A DNA stretch of 64,000 nucleotides. Source: CAYRVX01 sp964427875 (GTDB lineage Bacteria; Planctomycetota; Phycisphaerae; SM23-33). Made by a program: the position numbers and the translations under genes. The notes below the pieces were generated by a model. That model did no database searches and had not been told where the DNA came from. It saw only the letters and a list, made by a program, of their open reading frames with translations. Within the stretch, counting starts at the first letter, position 1, and every line of letters starts with the position of its first letter. The stretch spans positions 1-64,000 of the forward strand of contig CAYRVX010000023.1 of assembly GCA_964427875.1 (NCBI GenBank), read 5' to 3'. Shown one piece after another: positions 34,143 to 42,658 of this stretch.

Positions 34143-34224
34143 GCGAGGGTGGCGGAACTGGCAGACGCGCCAGGTTTAGGTCCTGGTCCCGAAAGGGGTG
34201 TGGGTTCGAGTCCCGCCCCTCGCA
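34143..34224 (+). tRNA. tRNA-Leu (TAG)
   Basis: A class II tRNA of 82 bases. The acceptor stem is GCGAGGG/CCCTCGC with discriminator A. The anticodon stem CCAGG/CCTGG encloses the loop TTTAGGT with anticodon TAG, reading CUA/CUG codons. A variable arm (TCCCGAAAGGGG region) and the T loop TTCGAGT follow. CCA is not encoded. Confidence 0.95.
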
Positions 34225-34268
34225 GTGGTTTTCGGCCGGCCGGACGCACCGGCCCGCAGCCGGAGGGG

Positions 34269-35801
34269 TCACTTCCCGGCCTGGGGAGCCATCTGCGAGG
34301 CCGGCGCGCGCGACTCACGAGCCCGCCGGGCCATCAGGCTCGTGGTCCCCACGTAGAAGAAGCCGAACGTGAACATCGCCAGGAACGGGGCCGTTATCGC
34401 AGCGCCCAGGCCGATCGTGCTGTGAATCAGGCAGGCGGCCATGTACACGCCGAACAGCAGCTCCACGTATGGCACGAGGCTTCGCCTTCTCCTCTTTGGG
34501 CGCGCGACGGGCGCGGCCGCGCGGTCGGGGGGCTTCCAGCCGCCGTACTTGGGCGTCCGCACGAACTCGCTCTTCTTGCCGAAGAGGGCCTCGAGAACGG
34601 CCTTGGCATTGGAGACGCTCAGGCCGACCCCCACGGCCATCAGGATGGGCAGGTACTTGACGACCGTCCGCCAGTTGCCGAAGAGCTCGACCTGGCTGGC
34701 AATGTAGAAGACGCTGGCGGACATGGTGGCCAGCGTGAACACGCCGACATCGAAGGCCCCCCGCCAGAGGGTGCCGTACTCCAGCGGCACGGTCCGCAGG
34801 TGCATGGCCGGGTACATCAGCGCCACCAGGAGCAGCACGTACAGGTGCATCGTGAAGCAGGTCAGGTGGAAAAACGCCTCCAGCTTGACCTTCAGCGGCG
34901 CCCGGGACAACAGCAGTTTCGGAAGGAGCTTCAGGGCGGTCTGGGCGCCGCCCTTGGTCCAGCGGAACTGCTGGGCCTTGAAGGCCATCATCTCGCTCGG
35001 CAGCTCCGCCGGGGCAGTCAGGTCCGGCAGGAAGACGAACTTCCAGCCCTTCAGTTGCGCCCGGTAGGACAGGTCCAGGTCCTCCGTGAGCGTGTCGTGC
35101 TGCCAGCCGCCGGCGTCCTCGATGGCCGCCCGCCGCCACGTGCCGGCCGTGCCGTTGAAGCTCATGAACCGCTCGCTGCGATTCCGCGCAACGTGCTCGA
35201 TGGCGAAGTGCCCGTCCAGCAGGATCGCCTGCGCGCGGGTCAGCATGCTGTCCTCGCGGTTCAGATGCTCCCACCGCGTCTGCACGACGCACACCTCCGG
35301 GTCGGTGAAGTAGTGGATGGACTCCTTGAGGATGCCCGGATAGGGAACGAAGTCGGCATCGAAGATCGTGATGAACTCGCCCCGGGCGGTCTTCAAGCCG
35401 TTCTCGAGCGCCCCGGCCTTATACCCGGCGCGGTTGTCGCGGTGGATGCACTCGATGTCGAGGCCCCTGCCGCGATACTCCCGGACCACCTCTCGGGCGA
35501 TGCGGCAGGTCTCGTCCGTACTGTCATCGAGGATCTGGATCTGGAGCTTCTCGGCGGGGTAGTCGATCCGGCAGGTGCCCTCGATGACCCGCCGCGCCAC
35601 GTGTCGCTCGTTGTACATCGGCAGTTGGATCGTCACGGCGGGCAGTTCGTCGAACTTCCCCGGCGCCCTGGGCGCCCTCTTGCGGTTCTTGTAGTACAGG
35701 TAGACGATCATGTAGCGATGAAAGCCGTACACCGACACCATGATCAGGGAGAAGGTGTAGACCGCCATGAAGATCGTTTCTGCCAGGTTGGCCCATTCCA
35801 T
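34269..35801 (-). CDS. Family 2 processive beta-glycosyltransferase (CslA/BcsA-like)
   Basis: A 510-residue membrane enzyme. The GT-A domain has all four motifs: LDDS (D92, D93), FDADF (D148, D150), TED (239-241) and QQFRW (277-281). This D,D,D,QxxRW set marks processive synthases. The sequence IQLPMYNERHVARRVIE and NGTAGTWRRAAIEDAGGW resemble the glucomannan synthase (CslA) branch more than bacterial cellulose synthase. Hydrophobic helices flank the domain. No PilZ domain, bcsB or export gene is nearby, so the polymer is unknown. A GTG 24 bases upstream is an alternative start. Confidence 0.85.
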   Translation of the reverse strand: MEWANLAETIFMAVYTFSLIMVSVYGFHRYMIVYLYYKNRKRAPRAPGKFDELPAVTIQLPMYNERHVARRVIEGTCRIDYPAEKLQIQILDDSTDETCRIAREVVREYRGRGLDIECIHRDNRAGYKAGALENGLKTARGEFITIFDADFVPYPGILKESIHYFTDPEVCVVQTRWEHLNREDSMLTRAQAILLDGHFAIEHVARNRSERFMSFNGTAGTWRRAAIEDAGGWQHDTLTEDLDLSYRAQLKGWKFVFLPDLTAPAELPSEMMAFKAQQFRWTKGGAQTALKLLPKLLLSRAPLKVKLEAFFHLTCFTMHLYVLLLVALMYPAMHLRTVPLEYGTLWRGAFDVGVFTLATMSASVFYIASQVELFGNWRTVVKYLPILMAVGVGLSVSNAKAVLEALFGKKSEFVRTPKYGGWKPPDRAAAPVARPKRRRRSLVPYVELLFGVYMAACLIHSTIGLGAAITAPFLAMFTFGFFYVGTTSLMARRARESRAPASQMAPQAGK

Positions 35802-35996
35802 GGCTCGCCAGCTCGCCGTCAGCACATGATCCAGAGCAGATAGGAGGCGCCGGTCGCCCGCAATCCAACCGCTATTCTACGCCCGGTCGCCGCGAACGGT
35901 CAAGGCAGCTTTTTCCAATTGCCCGGGGCCCCGGGCCGCGGACTCCCCCGGCATGCGGCTCCCCCTCCGGCAGGCCGCGCCGACGCCCCCGGAAGC

Positions 35997-36500
35997 CTAC
36001 TCGCCCTCGGCCCGGGTGATGGATTCGATGACGACCGGCGTGACGGGGACGCTCTCATAGCCGCCGACCGTCTTCGTGGCGACGGCCTGAATCCCGTCCA
36101 CCACGTCCATCCCCTCGACGACGCGCCCGAAAACGGCGTACCCGAAGCCCTCCGGCGTCTCGTCGCGGTGGTTCAGGAAGCCGTTGTCCACCGTGTTGAT
36201 GAAGAACTGCGAGGTCGCGCTGTTGGGCTCGCTGGTTCGGGCCATGGCCAGCGTGCCGCGGTCGTTCTTCAGCCCGTTGCCGGCCTCGTTAGGGATCGCC
36301 TCGTGCGCGGGTTTCTCTTTCATCTCCGCCGTCAAGCCGCCGCCCTGAATCATGAAATCGGGGATCACGCGGTGGAAGATCGTCTGGTCGAAGAACCCTT
36401 CATCGACGTAACGAAGGAAGTTCTCGACAGTTACCGGGGCATTGTCCGCGTCCAGCTCGGCCGTGATCGTGCCTTGGGATGTCTCGATGATGATCGTCAT
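35997..36500 (-). CDS. Peptidyl-prolyl cis-trans isomerase, cyclophilin type (cytosolic)
   Basis: A 167-residue cyclophilin without a signal peptide. The core motifs FHRVIPDFMIQGGG, GTLAMART and SQFFIN (catalytic Arg in FHRV, Phe and Gln in the others) and FGYAVFGRVVEGMDVVD are present. This is the compact PpiB type that assists proline isomerisation in folding. A paralogue with a lipoprotein signal is encoded immediately upstream at 36546, in the same direction and 45 bases away, so the pair probably came from a tandem duplication. Confidence 0.93.
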   Translation of the reverse strand: MTIIIETSQGTITAELDADNAPVTVENFLRYVDEGFFDQTIFHRVIPDFMIQGGGLTAEMKEKPAHEAIPNEAGNGLKNDRGTLAMARTSEPNSATSQFFINTVDNGFLNHRDETPEGFGYAVFGRVVEGMDVVDGIQAVATKTVGGYESVPVTPVVIESITRAEGE

Positions 36501-36545
36501 GTCGGCCTTTCTCTCGAGTTCGGCGGCTTGTTGGTCTCGTCCGGG

Positions 36546-37145
36546 TCATCGCGTGCCTGCCCGGCGGATGGACTTGATGACCACCGGCTTCTGCGGGCGG
36601 CCGTCGCGCGGGTCGCCCACGACGGGGGCACGCTCGATCCCGTCCACGACCTCCATGCCCTCGATGACCTTGCCGAACACGGCGTAGCCGAAGTCCCCGA
36701 CGCCGTGATCGAGACCTCTGTTGTCCACCGTGTTGATGAAGAACTGGTCCGTCGCGCTGTGCACCACGGACGTCCGTGCCATCGCCAGCGTGCCGCGCAC
36801 GTTCCTGGCGCCGTTGTCCGCCTCGTTCCGGATGGCCTCGCGGGTCTGCTTTCTCTGCATGTTCGGCCCAAAGCCCCCGCCCTGGATCATGAACCCGCGA
36901 ATGCAGCGGTGGAAGATCGTCTGGTCGTAGTGACCGTCATCCACGTAGCCCAGGAAGTTCTTGACGGTGATCGGCGCCTTGTCCGGCCAGAGCTCCGCCT
37001 CGATGGTCCCCTGGGACGTTTCGATGACGACGACGGGAAACGAGCTTTTCTTTTGCGCCGGCCGGCTCGTCCGCTGCATGCAGCCCGCCGGGGCCACCGC
37101 GGCCGCCAGGGCCAGTCCGTGAAGCACGATCGTTCGGATTCGCAC
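36546..37145 (-). CDS. Peptidyl-prolyl cis-trans isomerase, cyclophilin type (lipoprotein)
   Basis: A 199-residue cyclophilin with an N-terminal signal ending in the lipobox APAGC, so it should be lipid-anchored outside the cytoplasm. Core motifs: FHRCIRGFMIQGGG, GTLAMART, TDQFFINTVDN and FGYAVFGKVIEGMEVVD. I start at GTG 37145, just after AGGAGGCGG; the open frame extends to 37334 but would bury the signal peptide. It follows the HIT gene by 49 bases and precedes the cytosolic copy. Confidence 0.9.
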   Translation of the reverse strand: MRIRTIVLHGLALAAAVAPAGCMQRTSRPAQKKSSFPVVVIETSQGTIEAELWPDKAPITVKNFLGYVDDGHYDQTIFHRCIRGFMIQGGGFGPNMQRKQTREAIRNEADNGARNVRGTLAMARTSVVHSATDQFFINTVDNRGLDHGVGDFGYAVFGKVIEGMEVVDGIERAPVVGDPRDGRPQKPVVIKSIRRAGTR

Positions 37146-37194
37146 GGCCGCCTCCTGTGGGTCTTGCTGGCCCTTCCCGCCGGGCGGGTGCGGC

Positions 37195-37620
37195 TCAGCG
37201 CTCGGGGAGGTGCTTCCGAATGGCCTCGGCCAGCTCCTCCGCCCGCCGGTCGGGGTATTTTCCGGCCGGCCAGTTGAAGTGGAACGCATCCCCCGGGTTT
37301 CGGGGGATGATGTGGAAGTGCACGTGCCCGACAACCTGGTGCGCGACGCGCCCGTTGTTCTGGAGGACGTTGACGCCTTCGCATCCGGTGGCCGACTGGA
37401 CCGCCCGGACGAGGGCAGGCAGGTTTCGGAGCATTGCCCCGGCCTGATCGGCCGTCAGCTTGTCGAGGGTCTCGGCGTGATCGGCGGGGATCAGGAGCAC
37501 GTGCCCTTCGGCCAGCGGGCCGATGTCCAGGAAGGCCAGGCACGCGTCGTCCTGGAGCACCTTGACCGCGGGGACCCGCCCGTCGAGGATCTTGCAGAAG
37601 ACGCAGTCGCCGTCCGTCAT
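37195..37620 (-). CDS. HIT family nucleotide hydrolase/transferase
   Basis: A 141-residue histidine-triad protein. The N-terminal CVFCKILDGRVPA is typical of the Hint branch, and the active site is the triad in GHVHFHIIPR. Such enzymes hydrolyse AMP-linked substrates (phosphoramidates or dinucleoside polyphosphates); the exact substrate is unknown. Its ATG overlaps the stop of rplQ (ATGA), so it is coupled to the end of the ribosomal operon. Confidence 0.92.
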   Translation of the reverse strand: MTDGDCVFCKILDGRVPAVKVLQDDACLAFLDIGPLAEGHVLLIPADHAETLDKLTADQAGAMLRNLPALVRAVQSATGCEGVNVLQNNGRVAHQVVGHVHFHIIPRNPGDAFHFNWPAGKYPDRRAEELAEAIRKHLPER

Positions 37621-38225
37621 GAATCGCCCTCTCGCGCGGGCTCGTCGGCATCGTCACTTGCGGGTTCGGGGGCCTCGTCCTGCTCGTCGCCTTCCTCCGG
37701 CTGCTCGGTTTCCTCGGGCTCGGGCTCCTCCCGCGGGGCGACCTCGGCGGCCGCCTCGTGGCGCTTGGCGGCCCTGCGCTTGCGCCGCGACTCGCCCTGC
37801 GATTCGTCGCGGGTGCCCGAGGCGGGCGTCTCCTCGACAAGCTGGAGGATGACCTGCCTGCCGGCGTCACCGATCCGCCGTTCGGCCAGCCGGATGATCC
37901 GCGTGTACCCGCCGGGGCGGTCTTCGTAGCGAACGGCGATCTCGTCGAAGAGCTTCTGGACGACCGTCTGATCCAGGGCCTCTTTCTGCTCGTCGAACAT
38001 GAGCCGGTCGCGGCCGAGCTCGGCGATGACCCTTCTGCGGGCGTGGAGCGTGCCCTCCTTGGCGACGGTGATGAGCTTTTCGACGAATCGCCGCAGCTCC
38101 TTGGCCTTGGCCTCGGTGGTGCGGATGGCGCCGTGCTCGAAGAGCGCCGCGGCCTGGTTCCGCCGCATCGCCTTTCGGTGGCTCGTCGTGCGGCCCAGTC
38201 TCTTGCCGGACATCCGGTGACGCAT
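37617..38225 (-). CDS. rplQ: 50S ribosomal protein L17 with an acidic tail
   Basis: A 202-residue protein. Residues 1-125 form a standard L17 (MRHRMSGKRLGRTTSHRKAMRRN, then GGYTRIIRLAERRIGDAG). A tail of about 75 residues follows, first basic (RRKRRAAKRH), then strongly acidic (many E and D). L17 is normally about 120-140 residues. It is the last ribosomal gene of the alpha operon, 40 bases after rpoA. Confidence 0.95.
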   Translation of the reverse strand: MRHRMSGKRLGRTTSHRKAMRRNQAAALFEHGAIRTTEAKAKELRRFVEKLITVAKEGTLHARRRVIAELGRDRLMFDEQKEALDQTVVQKLFDEIAVRYEDRPGGYTRIIRLAERRIGDAGRQVILQLVEETPASGTRDESQGESRRKRRAAKRHEAAAEVAPREEPEPEETEQPEEGDEQDEAPEPASDDADEPAREGDS

Positions 38226-38265
38226 GATATGACAGCCTTTATCGTCTCAGCTTGTTTCGCGTTCT

Positions 38266-39297
38266 CTAAGCGCCTCGGGGGACCGCGCCCTCTTCGCCTT
38301 CGCCGGGAGGCCGGAACGGAACGTTCATGCCCAGCGACAGGTCGTGATCCTGGAGTTTCCTCTTGACCTCTCGCAGGGAGGTCTTCCCGAAGCTGCGGAT
38401 CTTGAGCAGGTCGGCCTCCGACATCGCCACGAGCTGCCCGACGAGCTCGATCTCCGCGGCTTCCAGGCAGTTGTTCGCCCGCACGGACAGCTCCAGTTCG
38501 TGGACGGACATGTTGAGCTTTCTCTGCAGTTCGGTGTCGACTTCCTGCTGCGCCTCGGCGGCCCGGGATTCCACGATCTGCTCGCCCAGTTCGAAGTACT
38601 GGACGAAGGGATTGAGGTGTTTGCGGAGGATTTTTCCGGCCTCGACCATGGCCATTTCCGGGGTGATGGTGCCGTTGGTCCAGATCTCCATCACGAGGCG
38701 GTCGTAGTTGGTCCTCTGCCCGACGCGGGTGTCCTCCGTACGATAGCGCACGCGGGTGACGGGCGAGAAGGCCGAGTCCACGTGAATCCGTCCCATCTCC
38801 TGGTCGGCCTCGGGGTCGATCCGCTCCTCGGCGGGGATGTACCCCCGCCCGATCTCGACGATCATCTCCATGTCGAAGACCACATTGTCGGTCAACGTGG
38901 CCAGCACCACGTCCTGGTTGATGGTCTCGATGGCGGGGTCCGCATCGATCATCTCGGCCGTGACGGGCCCCTTGACCTCGCTGTGCACGTGCAGGACCCT
39001 GGGCTCGTCGCTGTGGCTCTTGACGACAAGGCCCTTGACGTTAAGGATGATGTCGGTGACATCCTCGAGGACTCCCGGCAGGGAGGTGAACTCGTGTTCG
39101 GCGCCGGCGATCTTGACCGACGTGATCGCAGCGCCTTCCAGGCTGCTGAGCAGGATCCGTCTCAGCGAGTTCCCGACCGTGATGCCGAAGCCGCGCTCGA
39201 AGGGCTCGACGGAGAACCTCCCGTACGTCGGCGTGGAGACCTCCTGATCGTTGACCACTCGTGTCGGCAACTCTAGGCCGCGCCACCTGATTCGCAT
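38266..39297 (-). CDS. rpoA: DNA-directed RNA polymerase subunit alpha
   Basis: A 343-residue alpha subunit. The N-terminal dimerisation domain (about 1-235) includes RFSVEPFERGFGITVGNSLRRILLSSLEGAAI. The C-terminal domain (about 255-325) has SVRANNCLEAAEIELVGQLVAMSEADLLKIRSFGKTSLREVKRKL, the part that contacts UP elements and activators. Length is slightly above E. coli. It lies between rpsD and rplQ as is usual in the alpha operon. Confidence 0.97.
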   Translation of the reverse strand: MRIRWRGLELPTRVVNDQEVSTPTYGRFSVEPFERGFGITVGNSLRRILLSSLEGAAITSVKIAGAEHEFTSLPGVLEDVTDIILNVKGLVVKSHSDEPRVLHVHSEVKGPVTAEMIDADPAIETINQDVVLATLTDNVVFDMEMIVEIGRGYIPAEERIDPEADQEMGRIHVDSAFSPVTRVRYRTEDTRVGQRTNYDRLVMEIWTNGTITPEMAMVEAGKILRKHLNPFVQYFELGEQIVESRAAEAQQEVDTELQRKLNMSVHELELSVRANNCLEAAEIELVGQLVAMSEADLLKIRSFGKTSLREVKRKLQDHDLSLGMNVPFRPPGEGEEGAVPRGA

Positions 39298-39361
39298 TCG
39301 CCTATCTCCGTTGAATTCGGGCCATCATCCCGTTTGTGCCGCTGCGTCTCCGCGCGAGACA

Positions 39362-39994
39362 TCACTGCCCACACAACTCCACGATGAGTTGCTCCTCGAC
39401 CGGGATCATGACGTCGTCCCTGGTGGGAACGGCCAAGACCTCCGCCTCGAGTTTGGTCAAGTCCAGCCTTAGCCAGTTCTGAAGGTGCGGCTCACCCAGT
39501 TCCTCCAGCCAGTCGCGGACGAGCTTCCTGGAACGCTCGGAATCCTTGATGCCGATCCTGTCGCCGACGCGGACGAGGTAGCTCGGCGCGCCGACACGTC
39601 GCCCGTTGACGTACACGTGCCCGTGGCCGATCGCCTGCCGCGCACTGGCGCGAGACGGCGAGAGCCCCAGCTTGCAGAAGACGTTGTCCAGCCGTCGTTC
39701 CAGGATGCTCAGCAGGGCGGCCCCGGTGTTGCCCTTCTGCCGTTCCGCCTGGTGGAAGTACCTCATGAACTGCTTCTCGTAGACGCCGTAGTATCGCTTG
39801 ACTTTCTGTTTCTCGCGGAGGCGCAGCCGATACTGGCTGCCCCGCCCGCGGCGCCAGGAATGCATCCCCGGCGGGAAGTTGCGCCACTGGCGCTCCATCG
39901 GGCATTTCGCCGTCTCGCAACGGGTGCCCTTGAGCATCAGCTTGATGCCTTCCCGCCGGCACTGCCTGCAACTCGGTCCGGTGTAGCGTCCCAT
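39362..39994 (-). CDS. rpsD: 30S ribosomal protein S4
   Basis: A 210-residue S4. The N-terminus keeps four cysteines (9, 12, 26 and 31, in CRQC and CETAKC) for a zinc site, the C+ form. The S4 RNA-binding domain spans about 98-160 (RLDNVFCKLGLSPSRASARQAIGHGHVYVNGR). S4 starts 30S assembly and often represses the alpha operon. The position between rpsK and rpoA is the standard one. Confidence 0.97.
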   Translation of the reverse strand: MGRYTGPSCRQCRREGIKLMLKGTRCETAKCPMERQWRNFPPGMHSWRRGRGSQYRLRLREKQKVKRYYGVYEKQFMRYFHQAERQKGNTGAALLSILERRLDNVFCKLGLSPSRASARQAIGHGHVYVNGRRVGAPSYLVRVGDRIGIKDSERSRKLVRDWLEELGEPHLQNWLRLDLTKLEAEVLAVPTRDDVMIPVEEQLIVELCGQ

Positions 39995-40058
39995 GTTCGG
40001 TTATGCTCCTTCTGCCCGCCTCGATCCGCCGCCGGGCCGCCCGGCCGCCGCGGGCGGC

Positions 40059-40448
40059 TCAGACACGCCGCTTCTTGCGGGGACGGCAGCCGTTGTGCGG
40101 GATCGGCGTCACGTCCTCGATGGAGAGGATCTTCAGTCCGGCCGCCTGAAGCGCGGTGATGGCGCTTTCCCGGCCGCTGCCGGGACCGTTGACGCGCACC
40201 TCCACTTCGTGGAGGCCCATCTTCCTGGCCCGTTCGGCCGCCGTCCTCGCGGCCCGCTGGGCGGCAAACGGCGTGCTCTTCCGGGAGCCCTTGTAGCCGA
40301 TCGTCCCGCCGGAGGCCGAGCAAAGCGTATCGCCGTTCGTGTCGGTGATCGTCACCAGCGTGTTGTTGAACGTCGCCTTGATGTGCACGATGCCTCGGGC
40401 GACGTTTCGCCTGACCTTCTTGCTCTTGCTCTTGCGCGATTGGGCCAT
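40059..40448 (-). CDS. rpsK: 30S ribosomal protein S11
   Basis: A 129-residue S11. A basic N-terminus (SRKSKSKKVRRNV) leads into GIVHIKATFNNTLVTITDTNGDTL and the family end VTPIPHNGCRPRKKRRV. Length is normal. It starts three bases after rpsM stops, as part of the alpha operon. Confidence 0.97.
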   Translation of the reverse strand: MAQSRKSKSKKVRRNVARGIVHIKATFNNTLVTITDTNGDTLCSASGGTIGYKGSRKSTPFAAQRAARTAAERARKMGLHEVEVRVNGPGSGRESAITALQAAGLKILSIEDVTPIPHNGCRPRKKRRV

Positions 40449-40451
40449 GGC

Positions 40452-40835
40452 TTAACGCATCTCCTTGACGGATTTCTTGCCCGCCACCGTCTTGCGGGGC
40501 CCTTTGCGAGTCCGCGCGTTCGTCTTGGTCCGCTGCCCGCGGACGGGCAGGCCCCTGCGGTGCCTCAGTCCCCGGTAGCACGCGATGTCGCGAAGACGGG
40601 CGATGTTCTGCTGCGTCTGGCGGCGGAGCTGGCCCTCGATCACGTAGTCGCTGGCCAGGATGCTGGCGATCTTCGACAACTGCCCCTCGGTCAGGTTCTT
40701 GGCCCGCACCATCGGATCGACCTCGGCCTTTTTGCAGATCTCGGCGGCGAACGTCCGCCCGATCCCATGGATGTACCGCAATGCGTGGAGCGTAGGCTTG
40801 TCGTTCGGAATGTCCACACCTGCCACACGTGGCAT
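40452..40835 (-). CDS. rpsM: 30S ribosomal protein S13
   Basis: A 127-residue S13: MPRVAGVDIPNDKPTLHALRYIHGIGR at the start, the helix-two-turn-helix region, and a basic tail containing LRHRRGLPVRGQRTKTNARTRKG that contacts tRNA in the P site. Length and position, between rpmJ and rpsK, are standard. Confidence 0.97.
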   Translation of the reverse strand: MPRVAGVDIPNDKPTLHALRYIHGIGRTFAAEICKKAEVDPMVRAKNLTEGQLSKIASILASDYVIEGQLRRQTQQNIARLRDIACYRGLRHRRGLPVRGQRTKTNARTRKGPRKTVAGKKSVKEMR

Positions 40836-40860
40836 ACGCCTTCTCCTTCAGCGCCCGGCG

Positions 40861-40974
40861 CTATCCCTGCCGCTGCTTGTGCTTGGGGTTCGTGCAGATC
40901 ACCCGCACGACGCCCTTGCGGCGAATCACCTTGCAGTTCTCACAGATCCGCTTGACCGAACTGCGCACCTTCAT
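40861..40974 (-). CDS. rpmJ: 50S ribosomal protein L36
   Basis: A small gene of 37 codons plus stop. The product MKVRSSVKRICENCKVIRR (first residues) has the four zinc ligands Cys11, Cys14, Cys27 and His32 (CENC and CTNPKH), so it is the zinc-binding form. An in-frame ATG two codons upstream (40980) is possible, but TGAGGC is better placed for 40974. It directly precedes rpsM, the usual position. Confidence 0.95.
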   Translation of the reverse strand: MKVRSSVKRICENCKVIRRKGVVRVICTNPKHKQRQG

Positions 40975-41002
40975 GACCATGCCTCACTGCAATTCAATCT
41001 CA

Positions 41003-41058
41003 AATGCTTAATGTCCAATGCTTAATGTCCAATGCTTAATGTCTAATGCTTAATGCCC
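41003..41058. repeat. Four tandem 14-bp repeats upstream of rpmJ
   Basis: Four head-to-tail copies of AATGCTTAATGTCC at 41003-41016, 41017-41030, 41031-41044 and 41045-41058. The third and fourth have one or two changes. The unit is itself a pair of AATGnnn heptamers. It lies upstream of rpmJ in the 214-base gap between map and rpmJ, where many bacteria have infA. Confidence 0.85.
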
Positions 41059-41153
41059 AGGGCTCAAGGCCCAACGTTCGCGCCCGATGCTCCCGGCCTC
41101 GAGGTCCGCTGGCGGCCCTGCCGGCCCCCACGGGCACTCGCCGCTGGCCAGTG

Positions 41154-41188
41154 AGCATTTAGCATTTAGCATTTAGCATTAAGCATTC
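41154..41188. repeat. Five tandem 7-bp repeats downstream of map
   Basis: Five units of AGCATTT type at 41154-41188; the last two end in A and C. The reverse complement, AAATGCT, resembles the heptamer in the 14-bp repeats at 41003-41058, so the two arrays face each other as a loose inverted repeat about 95 bases apart. It ends six bases before the map stop codon. Confidence 0.85.
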
Positions 41189-41194
41189 CACGAG

Positions 41195-41974
41195 CTACCG
41201 GCCGTCGGTCAGCACGTCCACGCCGTCGGCACGGATCGCTATGCTGTGCTCGTAATGGGCCGACGGGCGGCGGTCGCGCGTGACCACCGTCCACCGGTCG
41301 GCCGTCAGTTCGACTTTCGGCGTGCCGAGGTTCACCATCGGCTCGACCGCCAGGACCATCCCTTCAGCCAGCACGATGTCCCGGGCCTCCAGCTCCGGCG
41401 AAACGAAGTTCGGCACCTTCGGCTCCTCGTGCATCTGCGTCCCGATGCCGTGTCCGACGAACTCCCGGACGACGGAGAAGCCTTCGCCCTCGATGTACTC
41501 CTGCATGGCCCGTGCGATATTGGACCACTTCCGGCCGGCCTTGGCCATCTGAAGCACAATGGCCAGCGAGTTTCGTGTGACGCCGACGAGCCGGCGGACC
41601 TGCTCGGGCACGTGGCCGACGAAGAAAGTGTCCGCCGCGTCGCCGCACCAGCCGTCCAGCTTCACGCCGAAGTCGATACTCACGATGTCGCCGTCGGCGA
41701 TCTCCCTCGCCGAGGGGATCCCATGAACCACCTGCTCGTTGATCGAGACACAGGCGGCACCCGGAAACGGCCCGGCGCCGTGGTGCCCCGGCACGCCCTT
41801 GAAGAGGCACTCGGCCCCGGCCTGGAGGGTAAGCCGCTCGGCCTCGTCACTCAACTCCTGCGTCGTCACGCCGGGGGCAATCTTCTCGCTCAAATGCTCG
41901 ATCACATCGTGCACCAGCCGCCCTGCACGACGCATCTTCTCGATCTCTTTGGCTGTCTTCAGCTTGATCGCCAC
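41195..41974 (-). CDS. map: Methionine aminopeptidase type I
   Basis: A 259-residue enzyme that removes N-terminal methionine from new proteins. The five metal ligands are visible in SIDFGVKLDGWCGDAADTF (two Asp), FVGHGIGTQMHEEP (His), AVEPMV (Glu) and AHYEHSIAI (Glu). CVSINEQVVHGIP supplies the usual catalytic His region. No N-terminal zinc finger is present. It follows adk by 21 bases in the spc operon. Confidence 0.97.
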   Translation of the reverse strand: MAIKLKTAKEIEKMRRAGRLVHDVIEHLSEKIAPGVTTQELSDEAERLTLQAGAECLFKGVPGHHGAGPFPGAACVSINEQVVHGIPSAREIADGDIVSIDFGVKLDGWCGDAADTFFVGHVPEQVRRLVGVTRNSLAIVLQMAKAGRKWSNIARAMQEYIEGEGFSVVREFVGHGIGTQMHEEPKVPNFVSPELEARDIVLAEGMVLAVEPMVNLGTPKVELTADRWTVVTRDRRPSAHYEHSIAIRADGVDVLTDGR

Positions 41975-41995
41975 TGCGGTTCGTTTCCGGAGGGC

Positions 41996-42658
41996 TTACC
42001 CGAGGGCCTTCACGGCCTCCGCGGTCGCGGCGGTCACCTCGTCCGGCGAGCCGTTCCCGTCCACCTCGATCACGTTCACCTCGCCCCGGTCGCGATAGTA
42101 CGCGATCACCGGCTCGGTCTGCCGGCAGTACGCCGCCAGCCGCTCGCGCACCACTTCTTCCGTGTCGTCGGCACGCTGAACGAGGCGCGTCTCGCCCTGG
42201 CAGTCGTCGCAGAGGTTGTCCTTCTTCGGCCGCAGGAACTTCGCGTGGAAGATGCGGCCGCATCTCGGGCAGCTCCGGCGGCCGGTGATCCGCTCCACGA
42301 TGACCTCGTCGTCGGCGACGATCACGAGCACGCCGTCGAGGGGCTTGCCCGCCCCGTCGAGCTGGGCGTCGAGCGCCTCGGCCTGGGGCACGGTGCGGGG
42401 GAAGCCGTCCAGGAGCAGCCCGGCCTCGGCGTCGCTGTCGGTGATGGCCCGGGCCATCACTTCCACGACGATGTCGTCCGGCACGAGCTGCCCGGCGCCC
42501 ATGTACTCGGCGAGTTTCCGGCCGAGATCGGACCCGCCGGCCTTCTCGGCACGAAAGATGTCGCCGCTGGAGAGGTGCACCATGCCGAACCGCTCGAAGA
42601 GCCTCTTGGCCTGCGTGCCCTTTCCGGCGCCCGGAGGTCCCATCAGTACGATTCTCAA
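41996..42658 (-). CDS. adk: Adenylate kinase with zinc-binding lid
   Basis: A 220-residue enzyme that interconverts ATP, AMP and ADP. The P-loop GPPGAGKGTQAK, LSSGDIFRAE, the AMP-binding LLLDGFPRTVPQAEAL and a lid with four cysteines (CPRCGRIFH and CDDC) are present, so the lid should bind zinc. Its ATG overlaps the secY stop by four bases. Confidence 0.97.
   Translation of the reverse strand: MRIVLMGPPGAGKGTQAKRLFERFGMVHLSSGDIFRAEKAGGSDLGRKLAEYMGAGQLVPDDIVVEVMARAITDSDAEAGLLLDGFPRTVPQAEALDAQLDGAGKPLDGVLVIVADDEVIVERITGRRSCPRCGRIFHAKFLRPKKDNLCDDCQGETRLVQRADDTEEVVRERLAAYCRQTEPVIAYYRDRGEVNVIEVDGNGSPDEVTAATAEAVKALG

Noticed and set aside
40981..41194. A possible infA or a CRISPR array in the map-rpmJ gap
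   Set aside because: No IF1-like frame can be read, and the repeats are 7-14 bp, head to tail without spacers, so this is not a CRISPR array.
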